A stretch of 64,000 nucleotides of DNA from the NCBI GenBank assembly GCA_026225395.1, contig JAMFSR010000040.1:23792-87791 (forward strand), written 5' to 3'. The DNA is from Granulicella sapmiensis (lineage in GTDB: Bacteria; Acidobacteriota; Terriglobia; Terriglobales; Acidobacteriaceae). Positions 1 through 8,786 of the stretch are shown piece after piece. Positions within the stretch are counted from its first letter, which is position 1; each line of letters begins with the position of its first letter. The translations under genes and the position numbers were made by a program. Under the pieces are notes generated by a model. It saw nothing but the letters and a program-made list of their open reading frames with translations, searched no databases and was not told the origin of the DNA.

Positions 1-1910
1 AGGTGGTCGTCAATGTGCGTAGGTGGCGGTGGAGCATTCGCGGGGAGGCTGAGCTGAAGCGTGTTGGGAGCGGCCTCGGCGGGCGGAGCAGGGGTGAAGA
101 CGAGATCGCCGAGCTTGAGATTTTCGACCTGCGCGAGGCTGGTGCCTGCGAGCAGAAGGGTGCGGTCTCCGGCGTGAATTTCGACGCCGGTGATGTGGGC
201 GGGTTCGGCGAAGGTGCGGGCGGAGAGCTCGTCGGCTTTGGGCTGGCCGTACTGCTGGATGGCTACATGGAGGTCACCGGGGGTGACGGCGTGTTCGAGC
301 GGAAGAGATAGCTTGAGGACATTGGGGTGATCGGTGACGGGGTTGGGTATGAAGGCAATAGACAGGTCCGACGAGCTGCCCGTGGGACGCGCGGTGATGG
401 TGTGGACGCAGGCGCTGCCGGTGGAGGTGATGGTGAGCTGTGATTGATGACCGGCGATGAGGTTCGAGTTGGGATCGAGTGGCGTGGATGTGTCAGACGG
501 TGGGAGGTCGATGACGTGCCAGTGACCGCCGGGGAGTTGTTGCAACGGAAGTGTTGGCCCGGTGAAGGGATCGAAGCCCCATTGGCCCTGGATGGTTCCG
601 GTGAGGAGAATGGGTTTGGGTTCCGGTGCAGGGGCGGGTTGCTCGGGTTTCTTCTCGGTGGCAAGTTCGGGGTGGGCGAGGGCCTTGATCTCTTCCTTGG
701 GAGGAGTGGCGGGTTCGTGGAGCTCTACGTGGTGCTCCGGAGTTTGCTGGAGGACTAGGCCGCCCTGGTAGGCGTCGGCGATGAGGGGAATGTCAGGCTC
801 TGCGGGTGCGCCGGGGGGTGTGTCGAGGTGCAGGACCATGTCGTGCGCGAAGCTGGTGGAGAAGACGAGCGGGGCGCCTTCGATGGGGAGGGCTACGGAG
901 GGTTGAAGCAGGCATGTGACGTGGTTGGCGTCGGCGGGGCGCAACGGCGGTGGAACGGCCTTCTGGACCGAAGGCAGGCCGATGACGAGGACGGACTTGG
1001 GGTTGTGGAACGATGGTGGCGAGTTGAGGCGGAGGTTGAGGGCTTCGGCCTGGGGGAAGGCTATGGCGGGAATGTACTGATACTGCGCGGTATGGAGGCC
1101 GCTGGTGAGGCGTACGAGGTCGACAATTGCTCCGACGTAAGCGGAGTATAGGCCGCCTCCGGCCAGGTTGGTGGCGCTGGCGGCGGCGATGAAGTCCGAG
1201 CTGGGGCCGTTGGAGAGCGCAGCGACTACAGACTGGCCATGGCCGTCGTCCAGGAGGGTCTGGCTTCCGGTTTGAGTGAGGCAGGTGAACTGCGTGTCGA
1301 CGGGTTGCTTGTAGCAGGTGGGGTTGGGTTTGAGGGCGAGGGTGCGGGCGAGGAGATCGGAGCGCTTCTGGAGCTCGTCGGGGTCCGACGGGGGAACGCG
1401 GCGGATGCTGGCGAGGTACTTCTCGATACGGGCCTGCTCAAAGCCTGCTTCGGCGAGGTCCTGCGAGGCGCGGACGAAGATTCCCGGACGGCCCTGGACA
1501 GCGGACTTGAGGGTGGAGAAGTCGCCGCCGGTCTCAGGGGCCATGAAGAGGACGGCCTGCTCGGCTTCCATGGGGACGGTGATGAAGGTGCCTTCTTCAC
1601 GGACCTTCTTGTCCCAGGTTTCGATGCGGATGAACCAGTTGTCTGGCGGTGGATTGGTGGTTCCGCGGAGGAAGGCGCAGATGAGGAGGTAGTGGACCGA
1701 CTGGCTGGCGGGGAGATCGGTGTGAACCCATAGCTTGTCGCCGGGCTGGAGATTGGGTACTGAAGCGATGGGGAGCGTGACGCCGTTTCGCGTGACGCGG
1801 ACGTCGATGCGCGGACCGACGAGGTCGAAGCGGGCGTCGACCGCGTGGAGCGGGAGCAACGTGCAGAAGAACAGGAGTGGCAGAACCAGAAATCGGGCGC
1901 GCTTCGCCAT
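1..1910 (-). CDS. Unknown secreted protein, C-terminus beyond the window
   Basis: This reading frame stays open from an ATG at 1910 to the left edge, about 635 codons, with no stop; I checked the 1-1260 half codon by codon. The first 24 residues (MAKRARFLVLPLLFFCTLLP and on) form a clear Sec signal peptide, so the product is exported. The rest is rich in Pro, Thr and Ala; the C-terminal part looks like beta-sandwich sequence, with a Pro/Glu-rich linker in the middle. I do not recognise the family. It follows the ABC ATPase gene on the same strand after about 205 bases that contain a G-rich repeat, so co-transcription with the adaptor and ATPase is possible but not shown. The two other long frames across 1226-1954 and 263-664 have low-complexity Ser/Arg/Pro translations and are shadows. 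Confidence 0.8.
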   Translation of the reverse strand, partial: MAKRARFLVLPLLFFCTLLPLHAVDARFDLVGPRIDVRVTRNGVTLPIASVPNLQPGDKLWVHTDLPASQSVHYLLICAFLRGTTNPPPDNWFIRIETWDKKVREEGTFITVPMEAEQAVLFMAPETGGDFSTLKSAVQGRPGIFVRASQDLAEAGFEQARIEKYLASIRRVPPSDPDELQKRSDLLARTLALKPNPTCYKQPVDTQFTCLTQTGSQTLLDDGHGQSVVAALSNGPSSDFIAAASATNLAGGGLYSAYVGAIVDLVRLTSGLHTAQYQYIPAIAFPQAEALNLRLNSPPSFHNPKSVLVIGLPSVQKAVPPPLRPADANHVTCLLQPSVALPIEGAPLVFSTSFAHDMVLHLDTPPGAPAEPDIPLIADAYQGGLVLQQTPEHHVELHEPATPPKEEIKALAHPELATEKKPEQPAPAPEPKPILLTGTIQGQWGFDPFTGPTLPLQQLPGGHWHVIDLPPSDTSTPLDPNSNLIAGHQSQLTITSTGSACVHTITARPTGSSSDLSIAFIPNPVTDHPNVLKLSLPLEHAVTPGDLHVAIQQYGQPKADELSARTFAEPAHITGVEIHAGDRTLLLAGTSLAQVENLKLGDLVFTPAPPAEAAPNTLQLSLPANAPPPPTHIDDH

Positions 1911-1949
1911 GCTGCTAGTTTAGATGCGTTGTTGAAAAGAGCGTGAGCA

Positions 1950-1986
1950 GACACCCTCCCCCTCCCCCGGTTTTTGATGCAAAGTC
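1950..1986. repeat. C/G-rich intergenic repeat, copy 1
   Basis: On the plus strand this reads ACACCC, two runs of C separated by T, then CCGG, a T-rich stretch and CAAAGTC. A second copy with the same order of blocks lies at 46079-46123. On the minus strand it gives runs of five G separated by A, which could form a G-quadruplex in the leader of the unknown secreted protein gene. It lies between the ABC ATPase stop and that gene's start. Confidence 0.6.
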
Positions 1987-2115
1987 CGCAGGAGATTGGA
2001 GTTAGGGGTGGTCTTCGATTTTCTGCGGGATGCTGCGCATTGAAACGGGGGTGTTTTGAGGGCCTGCTTTGTCAAGCCCTGCCACGTTGTGGGGAAGGGT
2101 GTGAGAGCGAGGGTG

Positions 2116-2898
2116 TTAGAGGCCGAGGATTTCGCGACCGCGTTTGCTGGGGCCGTCGGTTGCGACAGAGCCGTCGCGGATGGAGATGACGCGGTGGGCG
2201 AACTCGGCAATGTCAGGCTCGTGGGTGACGAGGATGATGGTGTTGCCCTTGGCGTGGAGGTCGTCGAAGAGCGCCATGATTTCGACCGAGGTTTTGGAGT
2301 CGAGGTTTCCGGTGGGCTCGTCGGCGAGGATGATGCTGGGACGGTTGACGAGGGCGCGAGCGATGGCGACGCGCTGGCGCTGACCGCCGGAGAGCTCGTT
2401 GGGTTTATGTTCCATGCGGGTGCCGAGGCCGACCTGCGTGAGAACTTCCTTGGCGCGCTCGATGCGGGCTGCCGCCGGAGTGCCGTTGTAGATCAGGGGC
2501 AGCTCGACGTTGTGCAACGAGGTGGCGCGGGCGAGGAGGTTGAAGGTCTGGAAGACGAAACCGATTTCCTTGTTGCGGATGCGGGCGAGTTCGTCGTCGT
2601 TGAGCTCGGAGACGTCGTGCTCGTTGAGCCAGTACTTACCTTGAGAGGGTGAGTCGAGGCAGCCGAGAAGGTTCATGAGGGTGGACTTACCGGAGCCGGA
2701 GGGCCCCATGATGGCGACGTACTCGTTGTGGCGGATACGGATGTCGACGCCGCGAAGGGCGTGGACCTGCTGGTCGCCCATCTCGTAGGTCTTCCACAGG
2801 TTGTCGGTAACGATGACGTCGCCGGGGTGGGGGCCGTCGGCGTTGGCGCCAATGCGGTCCTGTGGGGGTGGTTCTGGGATCGTGGTGTCGATGGCCAT
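2116..2898 (-). CDS. ABC transporter ATP-binding protein, MacB/LolD type
   Basis: The 260-aa product is a cytoplasmic ATPase of the MacB/LolD (MJ0796-like) family that powers export or lipoprotein transfer. It has the Walker A sequence GPSGSGKST, the signature LSGGQRQR, the Walker B region IILADEPTGNLD and the switch His in LVTHEPD. The ATG at 2898 is preferred over one at 2922 because GGAG lies five bases upstream and the extra residues are not conserved-looking. It follows the MacA-like adaptor gene by about 80 bases on the same strand, so the two form an operon. In MacB the ATPase is fused to a membrane domain; here the ATPase stands alone, as in LolD-type systems, and no permease gene is visible next to it. 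Confidence 0.9.
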   Translation of the reverse strand: MAIDTTIPEPPPQDRIGANADGPHPGDVIVTDNLWKTYEMGDQQVHALRGVDIRIRHNEYVAIMGPSGSGKSTLMNLLGCLDSPSQGKYWLNEHDVSELNDDELARIRNKEIGFVFQTFNLLARATSLHNVELPLIYNGTPAAARIERAKEVLTQVGLGTRMEHKPNELSGGQRQRVAIARALVNRPSIILADEPTGNLDSKTSVEIMALFDDLHAKGNTIILVTHEPDIAEFAHRVISIRDGSVATDGPSKRGREILGL

Positions 2899-2930
2899 AA
2901 AGTCTCCGGGTGGAACAAACAACAGCTTTG

Positions 2931-2960
2931 AACGCAGAGGGCGCGAAGGTTACGCAGAGG
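2931..2960. repeat. Short direct repeat ACGCAGAGG
   Basis: Two copies of ACGCAGAGG lie 20 bases apart in the short spacer between the adaptor stop and the ATPase start. Similar A/G-rich CGCAGAGG tracts occur between genes in many bacterial genomes. No function is suggested. Confidence 0.4.
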
Positions 2961-2980
2961 ACGAGGAGTAATGCTTCGCG

Positions 2981-4384
2981 CTAGCTGCTGGAGTCGGTGT
3001 CTACGATCGGTTGGACCGAGTTATCGCGTTTGATGGCGGTGCCGCTTTTGAGGGAGCGCAGGATTTTGTAGCGGCCAGTGACGAGCTCGTCGCCGGCGTT
3101 GAGGCCGGTGAGGACTTCGATGTCCGTAGCTCCGGTGATGCCCGTGGTAACCGGTACGAATTTGACGCGGAGCTTGTCCTTGTCTTTGACAAGGAGATAG
3201 ACGCCCTGGGTAAGGGTGGGCTTGGTTGCGCTCGTGGAAACTGTGGTCGAGGCTTTGCCGTGATTGGTGTAGAGAGCCTGTTCGTCGGCGGCGTCGCGCT
3301 GGACGAGGGATTGGATGGGGATCGTCAGGGTGTCTGGCTTGTTGGCCGTGACGATCTTGGCGGTGCAGGAAAGGCCGGGGCGAAGATCGTCGGGAGAGAT
3401 GCCGGAGTCAGCGTCGAGCGTGACGACGACTTTGAAATCCTTTGCTTCTTCCGTGCCGGTGGTGGACTGCGAGGTGGCGACGCCGGTGGTGCGGAGGAGC
3501 GCCTGGTCGCCGACTTCGGTGACGTGGCCTTTGAAGATTTTGCCGGGAAGGGCATCGACGGTGACGTCGGCGGGCTGGCCCAGGCGGACATTGACGATGT
3601 CGGTTTCGTCGACCTTGACCTCGGCGGTAATGACGGACATGTCGGCGAGGGTCATGAGGGTAGATCCCTCGGCGTTCTGGATGCCGACGACGACGGTTTC
3701 GCCTTCGCGGACGGGAACGTTGGTAACGAGGCCGTCGAAGGGTGCGCGGGAGACGGTTTTGTCGAGGGCGTCGTAGTTGGCGCGCTGGGTGGCGACGGCC
3801 TGGTTGGTATGGCCGCGAGCGGAGTCGGTCTGGGCCTGGGCCTGGGCTACGGCAGCCTGGCGCTGAGCCAGCGTGGCGACGGACATGTCGTAGGCGGCCT
3901 TCTTGGCGTCGTAGTCCTGCTTGGCGATGAGCTTGGACTCGTAGAGCTGCTTGGAGCGGCCGAAGTCGAGCTGCTTCTGCTCGAGATCAGCTTTGGCCTG
4001 ATCGACGTTGGCGACGGCGGTCTTTTCGGCGGCGATGTAGGAGCTGATGTCTGTCTTGGAGGCGGCGATGGTAGCGGCCTGTGCGGCGACGGTGGCTTCG
4101 GGCTGGACGTTTTCCACAGTCGCAAGGACGGTGCCGGCTTTTACGTGGTCGCCTTCTTTGACGTAGAGGTGCGTGATCCGGCCGAAGGAGGTGGCACCGA
4201 CGTTGACGTAGGTCTTGGGCTTGATCTGTCCGGTACCGCTGACGGTAGCGACTAGGTCCTCGCGGACGGCTTTTCCGGTGGCGACAGGGGTGACGTTGGA
4301 GCGCCCGTAAAGGATCGTTCCAGTGATGGCACCGGCAAGAACCAGAACAGCAAAGACGATTAGAGCAATTTTTTTGGCACTCAT
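2981..4384 (-). CDS. MacA-like periplasmic adaptor (HlyD/RND family)
   Basis: The 467-aa product is a membrane-fusion protein linking an inner-membrane transporter to an outer-membrane channel. An N-terminal anchor (residues 1-28, MSAKKIALIVFAVLVLAGAI) is followed by a lipoyl/biotinyl half-motif around GRITHLYVKEGDHVKAG, a long Ala/Gln/Lys-rich alpha-hairpin (about residues 90-200), the second lipoyl half (APFDGLV) and beta-barrel domains with a Ser/Thr-rich stretch. The ATG at 4384 starts the hydrophobic anchor; the frame is open 173 codons further upstream, but that sequence has no protein-like character. It is the first gene of an operon with the ABC ATPase downstream and is divergent from the GWxTD gene. 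The substrate is unknown; a macrolide, lipid or peptide would each fit the family. Confidence 0.9.
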   Translation of the reverse strand: MSAKKIALIVFAVLVLAGAITGTILYGRSNVTPVATGKAVREDLVATVSGTGQIKPKTYVNVGATSFGRITHLYVKEGDHVKAGTVLATVENVQPEATVAAQAATIAASKTDISSYIAAEKTAVANVDQAKADLEQKQLDFGRSKQLYESKLIAKQDYDAKKAAYDMSVATLAQRQAAVAQAQAQTDSARGHTNQAVATQRANYDALDKTVSRAPFDGLVTNVPVREGETVVVGIQNAEGSTLMTLADMSVITAEVKVDETDIVNVRLGQPADVTVDALPGKIFKGHVTEVGDQALLRTTGVATSQSTTGTEEAKDFKVVVTLDADSGISPDDLRPGLSCTAKIVTANKPDTLTIPIQSLVQRDAADEQALYTNHGKASTTVSTSATKPTLTQGVYLLVKDKDKLRVKFVPVTTGITGATDIEVLTGLNAGDELVTGRYKILRSLKSGTAIKRDNSVQPIVDTDSSS

Positions 4385-4649
4385 TTGTGTTGTCGGTCGC
4401 GGGCTTTGGTCGCGGCTTTCTTCGTCTGCGCGTTCACGGCGCAGGTGGAATTTATCGAGGCACGGGATAGAGATACGCTGCCTGCCGCGCCATGGTTCCC
4501 TTGGTGTGGAAAAAACGAAAGCGAGGCGAAGACGTCGAACACTATACCGATGGTTCCGATGATAGCAGCGGACGGCTGTTTCGAGCTTGTGAAAGGTTGC
4601 CTGCAGGAATAGAATCGGGAGGTCAAAGTTGAAGGAGTTCCGGCCTATT

Positions 4650-6437
4650 ATGCAAACGCGATTTATCCTCTCCACAGTAACCTTGCTGGCGCTTTCGGGC
4701 GCGAGCATTGGAGCGCGTGCGCAGACGCCGGCATCGGCGTCGACTACGGCTGCAACGGACCAGGCAGTGCCTGCCAGCCACCAACCGGCGGCCTTGGAAA
4801 ACAATGGCGGCGTGGTGAAGTCTCCGCCGATAGAAGAGAAGCCCGATCCGCTGAAGCGTCGGCTGAGCGACCGCCAGGAACGGACCCGGCGCGAGCAGAC
4901 CAAGAACGAGTTGCATGGCTCCTACAAGACGTGGTTGGACCAGGACGTTCGCTGGATCATCACGGATGAAGAAGCGAAAGCTTTCAAGAACCTGGCGAAC
5001 GACGAAGAACGCGATCAGTTCATCGAGCAGTTCTGGCTGCGGCGCAATCCGAACCCGGAGTCGCCGGAGAATGAGTTCCGCGACGAGCACTATGCTCGCA
5101 TCGCCTATGCCAACGAGCATTTTGCGGCAGGCAAGCCAGGATGGATGACGGATCGCGGTCACATCTGGATTGCGTATGGCAAGCCGGACAGCACGGACTC
5201 GCACCCTTCGGGCGGAAGCTATCAGCGTCCGGTGGATGAGGGGGGCGGCGAGACTTCGACCTTCCCCTTTGAGGTGTGGCACTACCGTTACCTCGCGGGC
5301 GTTGGCGACAACATCGACATAGAGTTTGTAGACACCTGCATGTGCGGCGACTATCACGCGACCATGGATCGTTCGGAGAAGGACGCTCTGAAGAATGTTC
5401 CGGGTGCCGGCTTGACGGACTATGAACAGCAGGGCCGCTCGACCAAGGCCGACCGTTTCAAGGGTGGTGGGCTGGAACAGCTTGGCGATGGGCCGATGGC
5501 AACCAGCAACCAAAGCAAGCAGTTCGATCGCCTGGACCAGTTTGCGAAGATCTTCGCACCGCCGCCGGTGAAGTTTGCGGATCTGGACAGCTTCCTGAGT
5601 TCGGCGAAGGTGCTCAATGGGCCGCCGTTCCTGTTCGATGTACGGACCGACTATGTGAAGCTGACCAACGACACCGTGATGGTGCCGCTGACGCTGCAGA
5701 TCAAGAACGGGGATATCACTTACATCACCAAGGATGATTATTCGGTGGGCACGGTGAATATCCTGGGACGGGTGAGCAATATCACCGACCACATTGTGCA
5801 GACGTTTGAAGATACGGTGACCGTGAACACGGCTGCCGATCTGCTCTCGAAGACCAAGAACAACGTGTCGATTTACTGGAAGGCCCTGCCGTTGCCTCCA
5901 GGTCGCTACAAGGTTGAGATTGCGATCAAGGATGTGAACAATCCGGACCACGTGGGCGTATGGCGCCGGAGCGTCGACGTACCGAAGTATGAGGACGACA
6001 TTCTTTCGTCATCGTCGCTCATTTTGGCCGACACTATGGAACGAGTGCCTTCGAAGAATATCGGGACGGGGAATTTCGTGATCGGCAACACGCATCTGAC
6101 GCCTCGTGTGCCTCCGACGCTGACCACGCCTGTGACGTTCCATCGCGCACAGAACCTGAACTTCTGGATGCAGGTTTATAACCTGGGGATCGGCGAAAAC
6201 AAGCGGAACGACGCAACGATCGAGTATCAGGTGCTGGATGTAGCGACGAATAAGCAGATTCTGGTATCGCAGGAGACGGCGGCGAAGCTGAACCCGAATG
6301 CGGATCAGTTGACGCTGGAGAAGTCGATGCCGCTGGCGAGTCTGCAGCCGGGGAAGTATACCGTAACAATCAAGGTAAATGACGGGGTTTCGAAGCAACA
6401 ATTGGCGGAATCTGTGCCGTTTTTTGTGGTGCAATAG
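4650..6437 (+). CDS. GWxTD domain-containing exported protein
   Basis: The 595-aa product starts with a Sec signal peptide (MQTRFILSTVTLLALSGASI) and carries the GWMTD sequence in GKPGWMTDRGHIWIAYG, the hallmark of the GWxTD domain found in Acidobacteriota, Bacteroidota and related groups. That domain has no established biochemical role. The C-terminal half looks like beta-sandwich sequence and ends in FFVVQ. The ATG at 4650 is chosen; GAAGGAG lies 12 bases upstream. A TTG at 4629 is in frame but overlaps that ribosome binding site. The gene diverges from the adaptor operon across 265 bases and is followed, after 171 bases, by a TonB-like outer-membrane protein gene, which suggests a shared role at the cell envelope. 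Confidence 0.88.
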   Translation: MQTRFILSTVTLLALSGASIGARAQTPASASTTAATDQAVPASHQPAALENNGGVVKSPPIEEKPDPLKRRLSDRQERTRREQTKNELHGSYKTWLDQDVRWIITDEEAKAFKNLANDEERDQFIEQFWLRRNPNPESPENEFRDEHYARIAYANEHFAAGKPGWMTDRGHIWIAYGKPDSTDSHPSGGSYQRPVDEGGGETSTFPFEVWHYRYLAGVGDNIDIEFVDTCMCGDYHATMDRSEKDALKNVPGAGLTDYEQQGRSTKADRFKGGGLEQLGDGPMATSNQSKQFDRLDQFAKIFAPPPVKFADLDSFLSSAKVLNGPPFLFDVRTDYVKLTNDTVMVPLTLQIKNGDITYITKDDYSVGTVNILGRVSNITDHIVQTFEDTVTVNTAADLLSKTKNNVSIYWKALPLPPGRYKVEIAIKDVNNPDHVGVWRRSVDVPKYEDDILSSSSLILADTMERVPSKNIGTGNFVIGNTHLTPRVPPTLTTPVTFHRAQNLNFWMQVYNLGIGENKRNDATIEYQVLDVATNKQILVSQETAAKLNPNADQLTLEKSMPLASLQPGKYTVTIKVNDGVSKQQLAESVPFFVVQ

Positions 6438-6608
6438 GGCTACGGGTTTGAACGGGTATTTCCCAGGACGACTGCCCGGGTACGTGAAGCATAGCCACGC
6501 AGGACAAGACCGTGATGGCAGTTTCAGAGCAGACGGCGAGCGCTTGAGTAAGACGAAGCGCATTTATCGGAGAGCAGGACGCGCGCGAAACACGAACTTG
6601 AGGGCGCG

Positions 6609-8312
6609 GTGAGACGAGTCGTACTAGTTCTGGTTCTGGTTGTAACGTTCGGTGTGACCGGGCAGAGCTTTGCTGCGTCAAGCAGCGCGGTTCTGCGAGG
6701 GGTTGTGCGAGACGTTCACGGGATACCGCAGATGGGTGCGGTGGTGGAGCTTCTGACTGCCGATGCAAACGTGATGGCTACCGCCTTTACGGATGATCAT
6801 GGACGATATTTGATGGCGGCGATTCTTCCCGGACAGTACCAGGTTCGGGCGAGTGCGGCGTTTTTGTTGCCGGCTACGCGGAACAATTTGCGCATACAGG
6901 CTGGGGCACAGATGATCGTGAACCTGACCATGAGTACGCTGTTTGAAGCTGAGAGCTGGCTGCCCGCACAGAAGCGTCGCGCGGATGAGCCGGCCGACGA
7001 TTGGAAGTGGACGCTGCGGTCGACCGCGAGCCGACCATTGTTGCGTATGGTGGGTGGGGACGACCAAGGAGTAAGCATCTCGTCAAGCGCGCCCGAAGCG
7101 CACAAAGCGGTGCAGCAGGCGCGGGTATCCGTTACGAGCGGTGATGGCGCCTTTGGGCAGGGCGGGGTGCATCAGGTGATGTTGCTGAACCGCACACTGG
7201 AGGATGGTGACAGCGCGATCCTTCGGGTAGATATGGGGAATCCGCCGGCTGGCTTTCCGCTGAGGCCTTCTGCCGAGGTGAGCGCGGGGTATGAGCGGCG
7301 GTCGCCGATGGGCGGAAATACACGGCTTGTGACAAGCTACCAATCGCATCCGGAGCTGACCTACGGAAGCGGTGCGGGACTGCAGGTAATGCGGTTGGCG
7401 AGTACGCAGCAGATCAGCCTGGGCGATGCTGTGATGATTGATGTCGGCACGCTGGTACAAGCTGAGAGGCTGGCCGCGACGAGGTTTGTTAGCGAACCGT
7501 TTTTGCGCGTGATGGCTCGACCGACGGAGGGTCTGATGGTGGAGTATCGCTTCGCTACAGGCCGTTCGCTCCAGAGTTCCGACGATCTGGATAAGATCAA
7601 GCCGCCTGCAGATGTGTTGACGGATGCCAGTGGACGTCCGCTGAGTGCGAAGGGGAGCCACCAGGAGGTTTCCGTAAGCAAGAAGCTGGGGACGCGTACG
7701 GTAGCGTTTGCTGTCTATAGCGATAATTTTTCGAGCGGTGCACTGGCGGGCAGCGGGTTGATCGATCGTACAGGTCTGGCGGGTGTGCCAATGGTCGCGG
7801 ATCCGACGACAGGCACGTTCCGCGTGGCGTCAAATGGGTATTGGGGGCGGGGTTTGAGCGGCTCGGTGGTGCAGCCGCTGACCCCCTCGCTGGCGGTTTG
7901 GGGGGAGTACGACCTCGGCACCGCTTTGTGGAGCACGGCTGGTCCGGCTCCGACGCTCAACACGTTGACTTCAACCGTTGGTGCTCATACGGCTCAGGCT
8001 GGGAGCGTGGCTATTCGAGGGAAGGTACTGCGTAGCGGAACCTCGCTGAAGGCGGAGTATCGCTGGCAGCCGCTGCGGACTTTGACCCAGGTGAATACTT
8101 ATAACGCCTCGCCCGATGAGGCTTATCTGGGGTTCTATGTGCGGCAGCGTCTGTGGTGTGGACGGATTTTGCCGGAGGGGATCGACGCTGTGGTGGAGGC
8201 GACGAACCTGCTGGAGCAGGGGTATCAGCCGGTGTTGGCGCCGGATGGGCATACGCTGTTCCTGGCGCAGTTGCCGCGTGCGATTCAAGGTGGGCTTGCG
8301 TTCAATTTTTAG
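6609..8312 (+). CDS. Carboxypeptidase-regulatory-domain outer-membrane protein, TonB-receptor-like
   Basis: The 567-aa product has a signal peptide (residues 1-22), then a carboxypeptidase regulatory-like beta-sandwich (about residues 27-110, with VLRGVVRDVHGIPQMGAVVE and GRYLMAAILPGQYQVRA), then sequence alternating polar and apolar residues as in a beta-barrel, ending in GGLAFNF with the terminal Phe typical of outer-membrane barrels. The last 60 residues (EATNLLEQGYQPV, RAIQGGL) match the end of TonB-dependent receptors. At 567 aa it is about half the length of the Oar-like receptors of this phylum, and I see no TonB plug domain. The GTG at 6609 is used. It follows the GWxTD gene on the same strand. 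Confidence 0.75.
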   Translation: MRRVVLVLVLVVTFGVTGQSFAASSSAVLRGVVRDVHGIPQMGAVVELLTADANVMATAFTDDHGRYLMAAILPGQYQVRASAAFLLPATRNNLRIQAGAQMIVNLTMSTLFEAESWLPAQKRRADEPADDWKWTLRSTASRPLLRMVGGDDQGVSISSSAPEAHKAVQQARVSVTSGDGAFGQGGVHQVMLLNRTLEDGDSAILRVDMGNPPAGFPLRPSAEVSAGYERRSPMGGNTRLVTSYQSHPELTYGSGAGLQVMRLASTQQISLGDAVMIDVGTLVQAERLAATRFVSEPFLRVMARPTEGLMVEYRFATGRSLQSSDDLDKIKPPADVLTDASGRPLSAKGSHQEVSVSKKLGTRTVAFAVYSDNFSSGALAGSGLIDRTGLAGVPMVADPTTGTFRVASNGYWGRGLSGSVVQPLTPSLAVWGEYDLGTALWSTAGPAPTLNTLTSTVGAHTAQAGSVAIRGKVLRSGTSLKAEYRWQPLRTLTQVNTYNASPDEAYLGFYVRQRLWCGRILPEGIDAVVEATNLLEQGYQPVLAPDGHTLFLAQLPRAIQGGLAFNF

Positions 8313-8453
8313 CGGACAGCCTACCTTTGCGGAGCGTCTACGACTAAAGTGTTAGGGAGTAACCTTTGGTAACTTCATAAAATACTCGACAGTTGCACAA
8401 TACCATTCGTTTGAAGCGAGATGGCTAGCGCGGAGTAGACCGCCGGAGTTGCT

Positions 8454-8786
8454 ATGAAAAAGACCGCACTCGTACGAAGAAAATGGATTCTGGGTGGAAG
8501 TGCGCTGTTTCTGCTCTATGCGGGATTGCATTCTGGTGGGATTCTGCTGCGGCTGTGCTTGCTTGTAGCGGCGACTGGGTGCTTCGTGTTTTGGTCACGA
8601 AACAAGCAGCGGCTTGATGGATTTGTCGAACGCTCCGAAGTCGCTGAGCAGGTCTTCGAGGTTGCTGCACCTGTATCCGGTACACAGGCGGGGCTGGAAC
8701 CGCAGGCCTATTTTGCGAAGATGCCGGTGAGGTATCCGCGGCCGGTTTACATTCATCGAGGCGGGTTCCATTTGCAGCGTCACTGA
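8454..8786 (+). CDS. Small membrane protein of unknown function
   Basis: The 110-aa product has a Lys/Arg-rich start (MKKTALVRRKW), two hydrophobic segments at about residues 11-27 and 30-48, and a soluble tail of about 60 residues ending in Arg/His-rich sequence. I recognise no family. The ATG has a weak GGAG eight or so bases upstream. It is separated from the upstream barrel gene by about 140 bases and by about 400 bases from the next gene. Length and hydrophobic pattern support a real gene, but nothing in the sequence gives its role. Confidence 0.55.
   Translation: MKKTALVRRKWILGGSALFLLYAGLHSGGILLRLCLLVAATGCFVFWSRNKQRLDGFVERSEVAEQVFEVAAPVSGTQAGLEPQAYFAKMPVRYPRPVYIHRGGFHLQRH

Noticed and set aside
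3011..4255. 414-codon plus-strand frame over the MacA-like gene
   Set aside because: Antisense to a well-supported adaptor gene; translation is Asp/Gly/Val-rich without motifs.
4623..5951. 442-codon minus-strand frame
   Set aside because: Antisense to the GWxTD gene, Arg/His/Leu-rich translation without domains.
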